Positions 36,301-45,656 of a stretch of 64,000 nucleotides of DNA are shown piece by piece. The notes beneath the pieces were generated by a model that had not been told where the DNA came from, did not search any database, and saw only the letters and a program-made list of their open reading frames with translations. Within the stretch, counting starts at the first letter, position 1. The number at the start of each line of letters is the position of its first letter. Both the position numbers and the translations under genes were made by a program. Source of the stretch: Sinotaia quadrata (lineage: Eukaryota > Mollusca > Gastropoda > Architaenioglossa > Viviparidae); assembly GCA_028829895.1 (NCBI GenBank), contig CM054181.1, positions 102,231,860 through 102,295,859 on the forward strand, in the 5' to 3' direction.

Positions 36301-39300
36301 ATAACCAAATAAAAGGGAATGCATAGATTTTTAACAATTACTTATTCAGTCATTTTTAAGTTGATCTGAGCTGCTGCAGTAGAAGTGACATCAGCAAACA
36401 AGATATTTACATTAATAGAATTCAGATTTTGCAAGTCACTTAAATAATCTGCCAAATATGAAATGTGACTAATAAATAGCATTATCTCATTTTTTTTCTT
36501 TTTATTCTTTTCAGAAACCAGAACTGCTTGGAAACAAGGTTGAAATGAAGATTGCAAGTCTGATGCAAGAAAATAATAAGCTTCTTCGGTTTGGCATCAC
36601 ATTTGAATATCCTGATGCTCGAATACGCACATTCGACCGCTTAAAGAAAAATTTAGATCAGTGTAAGCTTTTGATTTTTGTGTATGTAGATGTATAATTT
36701 TCTGTTCATTAAAAATAACTTGAGAAATGAATAAATGCATATTATACAGTCAAGATTAAATAGACTAAATGATAGAAAGAGTAGAAAATTTTAAATGATT
36801 TTAGAATTTATGTGCCTGCTTCTTGTTTTGCTTTGCTTTAGACTGACTTTCACTGATCATATATTGCATATGTTAAATGTGATGGTAATTAAATTAGTAA
36901 TCCTTATGAATGGGGAATCAATATGCACTATCCCAATAGGAGGCAGAGAACATATAACACATTACTGCTAGAAATTAAAAGCAGTTCCCCTTTTCTCACC
37001 TGCCAACAACTACCAAATTAGTTCCTTAACAAAAGTATCAGCTACTCTCAGAAGTTAGTGAATTTCTATTTCAATCATAATGTTAGCTAGCACTCTTTGA
37101 GTCAGATTACTTGAATCAGTCCACATCCTTCCCTCTACTTATCATGTGACCTAAGTACAGTAAATTCTCAATTAACAAGAAGTTTAGTTAGCAAGATTTC
37201 CGTTAACAATTTGTATTTTGGTAAGGACTTTCAATTCTATTAAAAGCACACATTTTATTAGTCATAGCCTTACTTTAAATTATCTCACTGAAATAAAATA
37301 TTCAATTAACAAGATTTTCAATCAAGTGACTGTGTGGAACCACTTTTGTTCATTAATTGAAGGTCCTCTGTAGCAAGTCCTCTTTCAGATAATATGGATG
37401 TGCTATAACCGAAAACCAGTGCTGGTATGTGGAAGCATCACAGCTAGTTTCCCATTTTCATAGCTACATAAATTAGCTGATGAATTATTGAATTTGCATT
37501 GAATTATTTGTGACTAATGCTGTGTCATGCAAAGTAACCAGAAGATATCTTGATCAACTTTCATTCAACCTTTCTAAAAATATATCAGCAATTTCTTTTT
37601 GACCATCAAACTGTGCAGCATAAATTTGTGTGATTGGGTGGTTTATTGTTGACATTATTAAGTGATTGTATTCTGTAAGTGTATTGTTAATAATTAATAT
37701 TTATCTTTACCTAATACTAAAATAAAAATTATTGTATTGTCTAATAAAATTAATTAAATATGATTATATAATTTATAATGTTAACTAAGGCATATTGAAA
37801 ATAATGAATGGTTTCCAACATGTAGTCTTCAGCGCTGTTGTGTTTGGCTGGTATTTTCAAAATGGTTGCACTGAAACTTCCATTAGCAACACATCAGCAA
37901 AGCTTGCTATCATTGGCTGTCCGCTCCATTTATATATAGCCCAGTGGTCAAGACATTTCTTTCCTCTTTCCACACAACTAGCCAAAGACTTCTAGATGTT
38001 CACTGTTCCAATCTATTCCACACAAATGTTGACATTATTCAGTAGGATGTAAGATATCCTTCTCAATCCTTCCGCTTAATACATTCGTTTACAATTTTAT
38101 TTGAAGATACATGCATTTAGCATAGAAATAGTTTTAATTTGTCATTACAGGAATTTAAAATCAAATTTTGGCTTTAGTGATTGTATGAACTCAGGACAGT
38201 CTCCATTCACCTTGAAGCATCATTGTCTTTTGTGTAGTTGGGGGTGGCAGTTATTATATTTCAAATACAGGAGTAATAACCTTGTGTACACTAATTTAAT
38301 TGTAGGGTTAACTACACTTTGTTTTGTATAAACTGGTTATTCTCATGTATGTTTGATTGTGCAAACTATTTGACTTACTGAATTATTTGATTAGCTGAGC
38401 CTGCCTTGGTCCCAGTTAGTTCAGATAATTGGCTCTCTACTGTAACAGTAAACTTGAAACGTATATGATTCAAATAATTACTTTTTCATCTGTGGTAATT
38501 ATTCTAATATATGTGAGGTGCAAAACATAAGCGTTTGTCTTTGAGTTTTGAAACAAAATTCATCAGTAATAGGGGAATGATCCTATATTAAACAGATTCT
38601 GATCATCATTATTAATATTGATATGATTTGTAAATTGAAAATAAACAGTCATTTTATATGTGCATATTACACAGTGCGCAAATTCTAATAATGCTTATGT
38701 AAAGGCTTTTTGACCGAAAACTTGAAGAGTTAGTGATCACTCAGTCTTATTTTAACTACTATTTTTTATATAAAATGTACTAAATATCTTTAACTCTTTT
38801 TTGCTTCAAATTACGCTTATAGTGTCATGAGAAACCCAATCTTTATATTTTTGATTATCATTAGGAGAAACTGTGAACTATTTACATTAGATTATGTTCT
38901 GAGAACAACCCTGTTTATTACTAGAGTAGCAAGTTTTCAGTCCAGTTTTGCTTGTATGCTAGGGACTGTGATTCAGCAGTCATGAAACAAATCTGTCTCC
39001 TGAGATCTACATAATATAGACTTAATGACCTCTCATTCAGCTACTCACTGTGTTCAATCAGCCTTGAAGTAAGGCAGACTGGATTGAGTGAGCTAGTGCA
39101 TTTTTAATGCAACTGCATCCGTTAACAGATTCTTGTTATGCCATTAATTTTATGAAGTGATAATCTTAGCATTGATTAGTACCTCTTTCACTTTGAGCTT
39201 AAGGATAATATTGTACTATATTTTTATGTTGTTTCTAAATCATTAATATATCTCTCATGATTAAGTCACAAGTTTATATGTTAAATATAAATAGCTTTTT

Positions 39301-39676
39301 TTAAAAAAAATTTTGTGGGCATTGTTTTGAAAATTTGATTAAAAGCCTAGTTGGGAGTTGTCCGGATGGAGGCTAAAAGAAAACTAAACATATTCAAATT
39401 TGTAGTTCTTGTTGGTTATCTAGATGTTGAACTGAATCTTTCAAGAAATGCTTATCTCTTTTCCACCTATTACAAAATAGTAATTTTTGTAAATTCATTA
39501 ACAAGTAGAGAGATGGGGAATGTTACAGTGCAACAACAAACTAGCTTAATATAATTACAAAATAATAAAGTATTCTATTGAATATTCAAAGGAGTAATTT
39601 TTTGCATACTTAAATGACTTTTAAAAATTTTCGTGTTTCAGTGCGCAAGAACCGGGTTACCAAAGCTGACAAATAA
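24239..39676 (+). CDS. TMOD: Tropomodulin, complete coding region (9 coding exons, 355 aa)
   Basis: Tropomodulin caps pointed ends of actin filaments with the help of tropomyosin and sets filament length in muscle and in the membrane skeleton. Nine exons join with consistent phases: 24239-24367, 27581-27737, 28245-28373, 31159-31245, 33172-33302, 34677-34784, 35057-35200, 36515-36662 and 39642-39676, giving 355 aa; vertebrate TMOD1 has 359. In order: an acidic helix with DLDNLDDLLSALTQAEIEEL (residues 17-36, first tropomyosin-binding region), the family signature NSLLPPSQRCRDQT and EPTGPFDRAHLQDYLEKKAK (actin-capping region 1), a second tropomyosin-site helix (DEILATASEEELVDLA), then the leucine-rich repeat domain (from about residue 170), with LNLNNIK and TVNVESNFLSG, ending in a short basic tail. 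Invertebrates usually have few TMOD genes; paralogue numbering cannot be assigned. A tropomodulin rather than a leiomodin: no proline-rich or WH2 extension. Confidence 0.95.
24505..24573 (-). mobile_element. GC-rich hAT-type transposon terminus
   Basis: Read on the minus strand, AGGGGTCATCAAACTACGGC followed by a CpG-rich stretch closely resembles a widespread hAT terminal sequence of the CAGGGGTC-CAAAC-ACGGCCCGC type. It stands out strongly against about 30% GC surroundings. The partner terminus was not found. Confidence 0.55.
26400..26435. repeat. Perfect 16-bp inverted repeat with a 4-nt loop
   Basis: GCTTGTCCACTTCGGC, loop ATTG, then GCCGAAGTGGACAAGC. All 16 arm positions pair and the arms are GC-rich, unlike the AT-rich intron around them. 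It could be the centre of a palindromic element or an RNA hairpin; the sequence alone does not decide. Confidence 0.9.
26520..27182 (+). repeat. Dispersed repeat family, copy C
   Basis: This copy starts with gagaaaatttgcctatccct and ends with aataaactagaaacctaaa. It covers only the first 650 bp or so of the family and lacks the distal segment shared by copies A and B. The A-rich end after aataaa could be a retroposon 3' end. Confidence 0.75.
27581..27737 (+). CDS. TMOD: Tropomodulin coding exon 2
   Basis: The exon begins AAC TCC CTG after tccattgcag. It encodes NSLLPPSQRCRDQTDKEPTG through YIKEQK and ends in phase 1 before gtgaca. It contains the most conserved tropomodulin signature. Confidence 0.94.
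27738..28244. other. Tropomodulin intron 2
   Basis: A 0.5-kb AT-rich intron with nothing recognisable beyond its splice sites. Confidence 0.85.
28245..28373 (+). CDS. TMOD: Tropomodulin coding exon 3
   Basis: The exon starts after gttttcag and runs from GKKFIPKEQEK to EELVDLA, phase 1 to phase 1, with donor gtgagt. It covers the second tropomyosin-binding helix. Confidence 0.93.
28515..28703. repeat. 67-bp tandem repeat, nearly 3 copies
   Basis: The unit carries cacaaaacttgataac, tcactatttaaatcatagtt and catcataattccttgagt. Anchors lie at 28521, 28588 and 28655, with exact 67-bp spacing. The last two copies are nearly identical. Confidence 0.85.
28719..28940 (+). mobile_element. tRNA-derived SINE
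   Basis: The head GGTGGTAGTGCAGCATTTAG with GAGCATTAACC has the layout of a tRNA A box, and GAGTTTGATCCCC matches the pol III B box (GGTTCGANTCC) at the expected distance. The body carries CCATTAGATGGGATGGTGAA, similar to the GGATGGGACGTTAAA motif I recall from many invertebrate SINEs. It lies in tropomodulin intron 3 in sense orientation. Both boxes are mutated, so it is probably inactive. The right end is approximate. Confidence 0.7.
30415..30712. repeat. 47/50-bp minisatellite, 6 copies
   Basis: The unit is aagtaaattagttgacgttt followed by tatgggacaattaacattca and gtacagc(aac). Anchors (ttgacg or ttaaca) fall at 30464, 30511, 30558, 30605, 30655 and 30705. The 3-bp length class reflects presence of an extra aac. 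Copies are highly similar, so the array is young. Confidence 0.9.
31159..31245 (+). CDS. TMOD: Tropomodulin coding exon 4
   Basis: The exon follows gttgacag and encodes AVLGFHSMLTQTQYYASLED through EGGFT, phase 1 to phase 1, donor gtattt. It matches the vertebrate AAILGMHTLMSNQQYYQAL segment as I recall it. Confidence 0.93.
31246..33171. other. Tropomodulin intron 4
   Basis: A 1.9-kb intron with a roughly 65-bp, three-copy repeat at about 31435-31590 (core agcaactcagttttaggt) and a decayed piggyBac transposase on the minus strand. Confidence 0.75.
31884..32715 (-). pseudogene. Decayed piggyBac-type transposase fragment
   Basis: On the minus strand, conceptual reading with stops and frame changes gives pieces that follow the piggyBac (PGBD) transposase core in order: an MRIVKKP piece like MGIVKLPS, then FVASIMQKDRFKNILALF, like the family's FxxIMSRDRFxxILRFLHF block. 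An upstream acidic SNDEEDV piece resembles its N-terminal region. Several in-frame stops make it non-functional. The match is from memory of the family consensus and covers only part of the transposase. Confidence 0.5.
33172..33302 (+). CDS. TMOD: Tropomodulin coding exon 5
   Basis: The exon follows ttccttacag and reads GAAKAQELKPVPDEAPNMTD to LKSLNLNNIK, ending in phase 0 before gtatat. The KPVPDE and LNLNNI motifs mark the entry into the leucine-rich repeat domain. Confidence 0.94.
33303..34676. other. Tropomodulin intron 5
   Basis: A 1.4-kb AT-rich intron. Its last 260 bp contain two decayed tandem copies of the exon 6 acceptor region, listed separately; the rest shows nothing recognisable. 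Confidence 0.8.
34414..34637 (+). pseudogene. Two decayed tandem copies of the 5' half of tropomodulin exon 6
   Basis: Three tandem units of about 112 bp (starts at 34414, 34527 and 34638; the third holds the real exon) each carry cactg-catttg, an acceptor-like tract and gaaa-ttgatggaagt-tgtga. Unit 1 keeps an AG acceptor (34454-34455) and reads NMSSENLMEVCETLKD in frame. Unit 2 has lost part of the acceptor context (gtaacag, then ggtatgtaagtg) and stops after GEV-like sequence with TAA. Neither is followed by an obvious donor at the homologous place, since the copied piece stops about 65 nt into the exon. Confidence 0.85.
34677..34784 (+). CDS. TMOD: Tropomodulin coding exon 6
   Basis: This exon is 36 codons, phase 0 to 0. 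The acceptor is gtgtggcag and the donor gtttgt. It encodes NVSNEKLMEVCEAVKENTVL and ends TDKVGK, one leucine-rich repeat. Two decayed copies of its 5' half plus the preceding intron lie directly upstream. Confidence 0.92.
34785..35056. other. Tropomodulin intron 6
   Basis: A 272-bp intron, very T-rich, with a long pyrimidine tract before the exon 7 acceptor. Confidence 0.9.
35057..35200 (+). CDS. TMOD: Tropomodulin coding exon 7
   Basis: This exon is 48 codons, phase 0 to 0, after tttaatag and before gtatta. It reads KLAEALAVNKSLLTVNVESN to LRVANQ, with the conserved NVESNF leucine-rich repeat motif. Confidence 0.94.
35201..36514. other. Tropomodulin intron 7
   Basis: A 1.3-kb AT-rich intron with nothing I can assign. 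Confidence 0.85.
36515..36662 (+). CDS. TMOD: Tropomodulin coding exon 8
   Basis: The exon follows ttcttttcag and encodes KPELLGNKVEMKIASLMQEN then LLRFGITFEYPDAR, ending in phase 1 before gtaagc. It matches the vertebrate QPLGNKVEMEIVSMLEKN segment as I recall it, in the actin-contacting C-terminal cap of the repeat domain. Confidence 0.94.
37158..37370. mobile_element. mariner/pogo-like MITE with TA target duplications
   Basis: The 213-bp element begins CAGTAAATTCTCAATTAACA and ends CATTAATTGAAGGTCCTCTG, flanked by TA on both sides. The termini form an imperfect inverted repeat (about 17 of 24 positions including the TA). The CAGT...CTC-ATTAAC ends resemble pogo/Tigger elements. It has no coding capacity. 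Confidence 0.6.
38415..38446 (-). mobile_element. Isolated pogo/Tigger-like terminus
   Basis: Read on the minus strand, CAGTAGAGAGCCAATTATCT resembles a pogo-type terminus (CAGT-ACTCC-CGATTATC), followed by TA on its outer side. The opposite end was not found. Confidence 0.4.
39642..39676 (+). CDS. TMOD: Tropomodulin coding exon 9 and stop
   Basis: A short last coding exon after cgtgtttcag completes a split Leu codon and reads RKNRVTKADK then TAA. The basic tail corresponds to the VRKRR region of vertebrate tropomodulins. The first AATAAA after the stop is at 39788-39793, a plausible polyadenylation signal; others follow downstream. Confidence 0.88.
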
Positions 39677-42600
39677 ATTTCATCCCCAGAGTGTTTTTTT
39701 GTTCTGTCAAGAAAAGAAATAGAGAACTACCCATGAGTCTGGTCTTTGTCTTTCCTCATAACACTTCAAGGCAATCTAATAATCAGGAATAAACTAGAAA
39801 ACAGAGCTTGGCACCATGTTACATACAAAAGGCTGGATGATCATGTCACAGTTTCAATGGCAGCTCTGTTGGCTTTTAGGTTGGCCATGAGGAATCTGTA
39901 AAACTTGAAAGTTGTCTTTAAATGCTGATTGTTTTTCCATAACCATTTTCATATTCAGTAATTATGGTAGGATTGAAAGCTTTGTATACATAATTTAAAC
40001 CCTAAGTATGACAGTATAAATTGAAAACAAAGAAACCAAAATCAGATTGCAAAAATGTGTTGTTTTCTTTACCTTAGCCATGTGAGCATCCAGAAGCTTC
40101 AGTACTCCCATTGTTATCCATTTTATGGACTCTAGTCCATTTTATTTGATTAATTTTAAATGTGAATACCCATTTTAGTGCTACAGAATCATAGTTGCAT
40201 TTTTCTTTTATTTATTAATTTTTAGTATTTGGTTGATTATTTTTTTTGTTATTTTTTCAGAGTGGTAGATGATAAAGGTGAGAAAGGGTAGATTTATTTT
40301 AATAAATTTTTCCTATTTCTTTTTTAAAATATCCAATAAAAAAGCATCAAGCCATCAACTTCATATGTATATTTAGCCATAATATTCTTTCTAGTTATGC
40401 ATTGAACCATATACACATATTGAATCATATTCACACAGAACCTCATTATACTGGACATGTTTTCTTTTAAAAAATATATTTTTAAGTTTAATTGCTTTCA
40501 GTGGTGTTTAAAACAATAGCAAAATGGATGGACACATTTTTTTCTGGATTATTTGATGTTACCCTTAAAGTTTGCTAATAATAAAAGATCTGATTCATTA
40601 AAATGTTTTCATAAATGATTATCACAAAAATGCTTTTATTCTGAAAACAAAGTTAATAAGAGGCAACTAAAGGATGTTTTATGCTATTTTTCTTTCTTGA
40701 GAGCTAAGTGACATGAAATAATAATTTTGATTATGTATTTTCAATAGAGGCCAGAAAATGGATGTTTGCATAATATTTCAGGAGCATATTTTAACTGCTT
40801 ATATTGTGTCCTTACTAAATCACTGTGCAAATATCTTTGTACTGAATGTACAATGAATTATATTACAATTGATTTGTTTCTGCTTAGCATTCAGTTTGAA
40901 GTCTTAAGTTTGTTTTAATGAACAATTAATTGTTTCGCCTACATCACTTTTTTGGGATATTTAAATCTGTAGCTTTTGCTTTTGTTCTGTTGCCTGTCAT
41001 ACACTACTTCCATGTTTTTTCACCTTAGAAACAATTATTTCAAACTACCTGCATTTTAATGTTTGCAGTTTCAAATTGTGAACATTTTAATTATTTACAT
41101 TTCTCAGTAGATACTTTTGAATTCTGGGTGATACAGCTTCAGACTTCAAAATATGGTCTTAGAAATCAATATGCTTCAATTTTCCTCCCCATATTAAATT
41201 TATTTGTTCCTTTAAAAAAATAACAGTGCTGATCATCTGATTGTATTGACATTGTTTTAGTGGTAACTTTACAATTACTTTTTTTTTTTTTTTTTTTTTT
41301 GGGGGGGGGAATGTTAAATCTTAAGAAGTTTATCAGAATAGTAAGATAAAAATAATCATAAATAACATGCATGCAGTACTTTTTTAAAATTTATTTTAGT
41401 TTTTAAAATTATATAATTCTTTAAACTTTTTTTTTTAGAAAAGATTCATGCCTGTAATGATGAATTATTTCACCATTTTCTTCATCGACTTCAATTCTTC
41501 ATCTGTTTATATCATTAGTAATTTTAAGTTAGTAGTATTAATTTTCCTCCATTTTGATTAATTTAATATAATAAAGCTTTTTATTAATTTTAGGTGCTTG
41601 TAAACAAAAAATTAATTAGAAATAGTTTTGAGTAACTTTTAATATTGCAATAGATACTTCTGTGTGCATGTGTGTGTGTGTGTCTGCACACACATACTTC
41701 CTTTATTTTGAAACAAAATGCAAATATTTTATATTATTACATTACTGTCTGAAAGGTTATGAAAGTCCCACCCAACAGGTACCATTTAGTCGTGCGCTGA
41801 TGTTTGTAGTTGAAAAGCATGAGTAATTGTGTGCATTTGAATCTTCAAATGTCTGTCTTTATTTATTAGAGGTATTTCTTATATGTAGTAAATTTTGCTT
41901 TGATTACATGTTTGACTTATCAAAAGGGAAAATTACAAGAGAAACTGTTGACACTAAACTGTTAACAGTAAGCTGGAGGCCAAAATATGGTTAGACAATA
42001 GAGAAACTGTTTAAGCTATGTATTAATTTGAGGTGCTTTCGGTCTCCTACACCTCATACCATAACTGTAAATTCTAATGCAAGCAGATAAAATATTAAAT
42101 GTAGATTTTGTTCTTATAGAAAGTCACCTTAATCCGTTAATGAGTATTTATCTTTCAAGACTTCTAGTGCACGCAAAACATTCACTGTAATTTCGCCTAT
42201 ATATTATTGTTACCTCAGAAAAAAAAATTCTTCAGATTTTGCTTTATAAAATTATAAAGGCTTTTGTATATGTGACAGTTTGATTTTGACTTTAATTATG
42301 GCCAGTGATTAAGAGAATGTTTAGAAGGCTTCCAGAAATATCTGTTAACATTTTCTTCTTGTAATATTTATTTTATTTTTTTTTATAGTACTGATTGCCT
42401 TTGGCTCAAAAAATTAGTTCCCTAAATTATAGTTATATTTAGTGTCTTTTTGGTTTTGTCTGAAACTTGAAGTTTTTACAATTCTTGCTTGGTATTTGTA
42501 CTAAATAAAATCTAGATGCAAAAGAAAATATTTTATAAATTATTGATTGTTTCCAAATATTTTTGTTTAATGAAGAAAGGTATTTCAGCAATTTCTTATT

Positions 42601-42839
42601 GTGGTGTGTAATGATTATGTTTAAAATATGCCTGTGTATGTATGTGTGCGTGTGAAACAGTACTTAACTCTATGCCAGTAAAATCTACCCAGAGAGGATT
42701 GCTCTCAGTATTAGAGGCGCAACATTTTAGGTTCTGGCTTAAATGATTTCTTTTATAACTATTGATTACAAAGATCCTATAACCCCTACAAATAGTAAAT
42801 CAACCCAATGCTTCTACTCAAGGATCCATTCATCACTGA
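39677..42839. other. Tropomodulin 3' UTR and downstream flank
   Basis: AT-rich sequence with AATAAA signals, the first at 39788. A poly-T run passing into poly-G lies at about 41279-41309. A short TG tract lies near 41663-41682. No coding sequence is recognised. Confidence 0.7.
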
Positions 42840-43345
42840 ATATTAGAAAGATTTATTTATCAAATAGAATGACCAGAAACTAAATAATAGAGAATCGAAC
42901 ATAAATTTAAAAGATTTATTAATAGTGTAGCAAACCTAACAATGAAACTACGAATCAAACCTATATTTTAAGGATTTTTAACAGTGTAGCAAGGCCTGAA
43001 ACAAAATTACAAGAGAATTCTATAGCCACCATAAAATATTTATCTAATTTATTAATAGTATAACAAGATCAAAACAACTAACAAAATATATTCAACAACA
43101 AAAACCCTTATGTAGAAATAACTAACAAAGAATCTTGTATACTTTAAGGATTAAAGTCTAACATTTGCTTATAACATTTATAAATGACTGAATAATAGTT
43201 TAGCAAAGATGGAAACATAATTAAGAAACCATCAGACATTTATGATTTAAAGATTTATTAATTGTGCAGCAAGGTCATCATATTTAAATAAGCATTTAGC
43301 ATATAAAATTTTGATAATTTAGCACTAAATAATAGTGCAACAAGA
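42840..43345. repeat. Diverged minisatellite with core aagatttattaatagtgtagcaa
   Basis: About seven diverged copies, 60-75 bp apart, carry variants of gatttattaatagtgtagca followed by ag-cctaaaacaaaactac. The copies differ in many positions, so the array is older than those at 30.4 and 49.4 kb. Confidence 0.65.
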
Positions 43346-43682
43346 TCTCAATGTGCTTTTTCAATCATCACTCACTTTCCACATTAGATCCAGTAGATTA
43401 GTGGATTTGAAAACCATGGAGAAAAGAAACTAGAGTTTCAACCCACACCACTCCCCCCCCCTGCCCTTTATAGGACTGGAGGAGTAAGAAGAGATTTCAC
43501 ACCATCACAAGGCAAGAATGGTAGGACTTCCAGGTGCCCAATGAATGTTATGGCTATCACCAAAGTGCCTCAAAATTAAACGAAAACAAAATAGTGGTGC
43601 ATACAAATGTATACTCTATAGACTTCAAAAATAAAAATGATTATGCTATAGAAGTAGCTATGTACTTTTAGCAGGATCATGA
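43346..43682. other. Spacer before the ORF island
   Basis: A stretch of 0.3 kb including a run of nine C at about 43452. Nothing is recognised in it. Confidence 0.6.
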
Positions 43683-44880
43683 ATGAAGAATTCCAAGAGT
43701 TCAACAAACCAGCAACATCAGAAAATTAAAAACAAACAAAATTTAACAGCGTGGATGAGAAGGAAACAAAAACCCAAATTATTTGGAAAATACCACCACA
43801 AACCAAAGACAACAAAAGGACTAATTAAAGAGGCCTTCTCTCAGACTACAACATCAATAACATAGGAAAAGAAGACTCAATCAACTTGAAAGAAGAAAAA
43901 ACAAAAAATAACAAGTACACTAATAAAGAAAAAAGAAAAAATCAACCAAACTTGACAGCGGTTCCAGAAAAATCACCCATCTAGAAAAAAGGATGTATGT
44001 ACGTCTGTCAACACGCTGGTAGAGATTGATACTGCACTGGAAAATATCACAAGGGTTGCTTGAGGCTCCCGATTTTTCACCTTTGTCAGAACCATCAACA
44101 CCAAAAACGCTGCCACTAGCCGAAATAACAGAAACAATGAAAACTCAACAAACGAGAAAGAGAAACAGACTGTCTCCTAACATCAGGCGAGCCCAAAAAA
44201 ATCATAAAGAAACGGCTCAACACCAGACAGGCACAGAAAAAAAGGAAAACAACACCTACCACTCCACCAGTGACGAAGGGTGTAAAGAGAACAAAAGTAT
44301 CAGCAGTGGGAATTTTTTAATCACCCCATTGCGGACATGATACAATTGATGCTTGGCCGCCAGCACTCATCTACGCACATCCCAACGGACAGCGATATCA
44401 GTGAGGAGAGTGGTTGATCATCCCGGCGTGTGTACTCACCAGGTACACGCTTGGTGTAATACTACCTTGGACTCTGTAAGATACCCCTGCCCACTCTCTT
44501 CCTTCGAAATCGGAAACAACGACAACAACACCAATCACTGTGATAATATCCCACGTACAACAGGGCTAACGCATGCCTTTATCAGCCAGACATGAACACC
44601 AAGGACCCACCGGCCACCATTCATCATCACCACTCTACAACTTTTCTTTCAACAACCCTCCATCCTGTCTTTCATCATCTTTAACTCTCTCAACAGAGGC
44701 ACACCTCGTTCAAGGCAGCGAAATCGGCTGATGCCGGAAGCTGCCATCATCATAAGTCATGTATTTTAACTGTTAATATAAAATTTCACTGCAATCAACC
44801 GAACGAATGCGTGCTTTCTATTATCATCGATAATAAAACTTCTCTCATAAAAACTCGACCAGAGGCCCATGATCTAAAAA
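43683..44880 (+). pseudogene. Island of broken plus-strand ORFs, probably a dead mobile element
   Basis: Base composition changes here from AT-rich to A- and C-rich with many CpGs. Plus-strand frames at 43683-43865, 44026-44340 and 44353-44595 encode lysine-, threonine- and serine-rich peptides (such as LTAWMRRKQKPKLFGKYHHK and TRKRNRLSPNIRRAQKNHKE), and a readable piece VNTLVEIDTALENI precedes the second frame in another frame. Such basic, low-complexity sequence broken by frame changes would fit the gag-like or ORF1 part of a retroelement, but I recognise no diagnostic domain. Confidence 0.35.
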
Positions 44881-45290
44881 TGTACGTAAATGCTAATATG
44901 TGTACTTATATCTAAAATGAGGAAAATAAAATGTGACTTGCAAAACAAGATTCTGTAGAAGGACTACTGAGATTACCCAAGGGATACACGATGTGGATAA
45001 ATAAGCCCATTGCACGCCAGCGTGTAGTAAACTGTAAAGGGAGTTGGTCTTGAGCGAGTTGATTTGGCGGGGGGGGGGGGTCAGAAAAGAATTTTAGGTT
45101 TCACCAATCAAAATCTTTCTTCTCTGTGGAGGGAGCAATCATTATTTATAAAATCAAATAATTTATTAAACAATAATAATACCTTTGAGAGGTAAAAATC
45201 AACCAAAAGAATTCCATCGTGTAGAGATTATATCACTAATGAAATTCAATCATACTAAGTAGTTTTAAATCTTATGACTAATAATATTTT
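44881..45290. other. Spacer between the ORF island and the MCC 5' end
   Basis: A 0.4-kb stretch with a poly-G run at about 45069-45080. It may contain the distal promoter of MCC. No motif can be named. Confidence 0.5.
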
Positions 45291-45516
45291 AGAATTCATA
45301 ACTGCGTTAGGCTGACCGCGTCGTTAGATGCTCGTTTGCATTGGGTCTTCTGGGTGTATTTGCAGCATTGATTTTGAGTTTGCTTCTGCCAGATACCGCA
45401 AAGTTTTGAACAATCGATGCAAGCTTGCTTATGTTTGGGAAGAGAGTTTAGAATGTTTTGTTGTCCCACGATCCAGAGCCTGATTATTAAAAGCAGCCAT
45501 CCATTTGAGGAAAAGC
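45291..45516 (+). promoter_or_regulatory. Probable MCC promoter / 5' UTR
   Basis: A CpG-containing patch (ctgaccgcgtcgttagatgc and onward) directly upstream of the MCC start codon in otherwise AT-rich DNA. No TATA box is evident. The start site is not determined. Confidence 0.4.
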
Positions 45517-45656
45517 ATGGCTAACGTAAAGTCTGGAATACAGGAGGCCCAGGATCGGGACAGTAGCGCCAGCGATTCGAGCAGCACTAGCGAAGAGGAG
45601 CGTCTCAAACGACTTTTCAACAGTTGCGATGCAGATGGAGATGGATACCTCGACGG
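45517..45656 (+). CDS. MCC: MCC coding exon 1
   Basis: Encodes MANVKSGIQEAQDRD, a serine run, EEERLKRLFNSCDADGDGYL and D, ending in phase 2 (GG) before gttagt. The exon stops inside the EF-hand loop, at loop position 10. Confidence 0.9.

Larger units (their letters stand above)
36663..39641. other. Tropomodulin intron 8
   Basis: A 3.0-kb intron that carries a mariner/pogo-like MITE and a second, isolated terminus of similar type near 38415-38446. No extra exon is recognised; ORFs of 66-76 codons here lack family resemblance. Confidence 0.75.
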
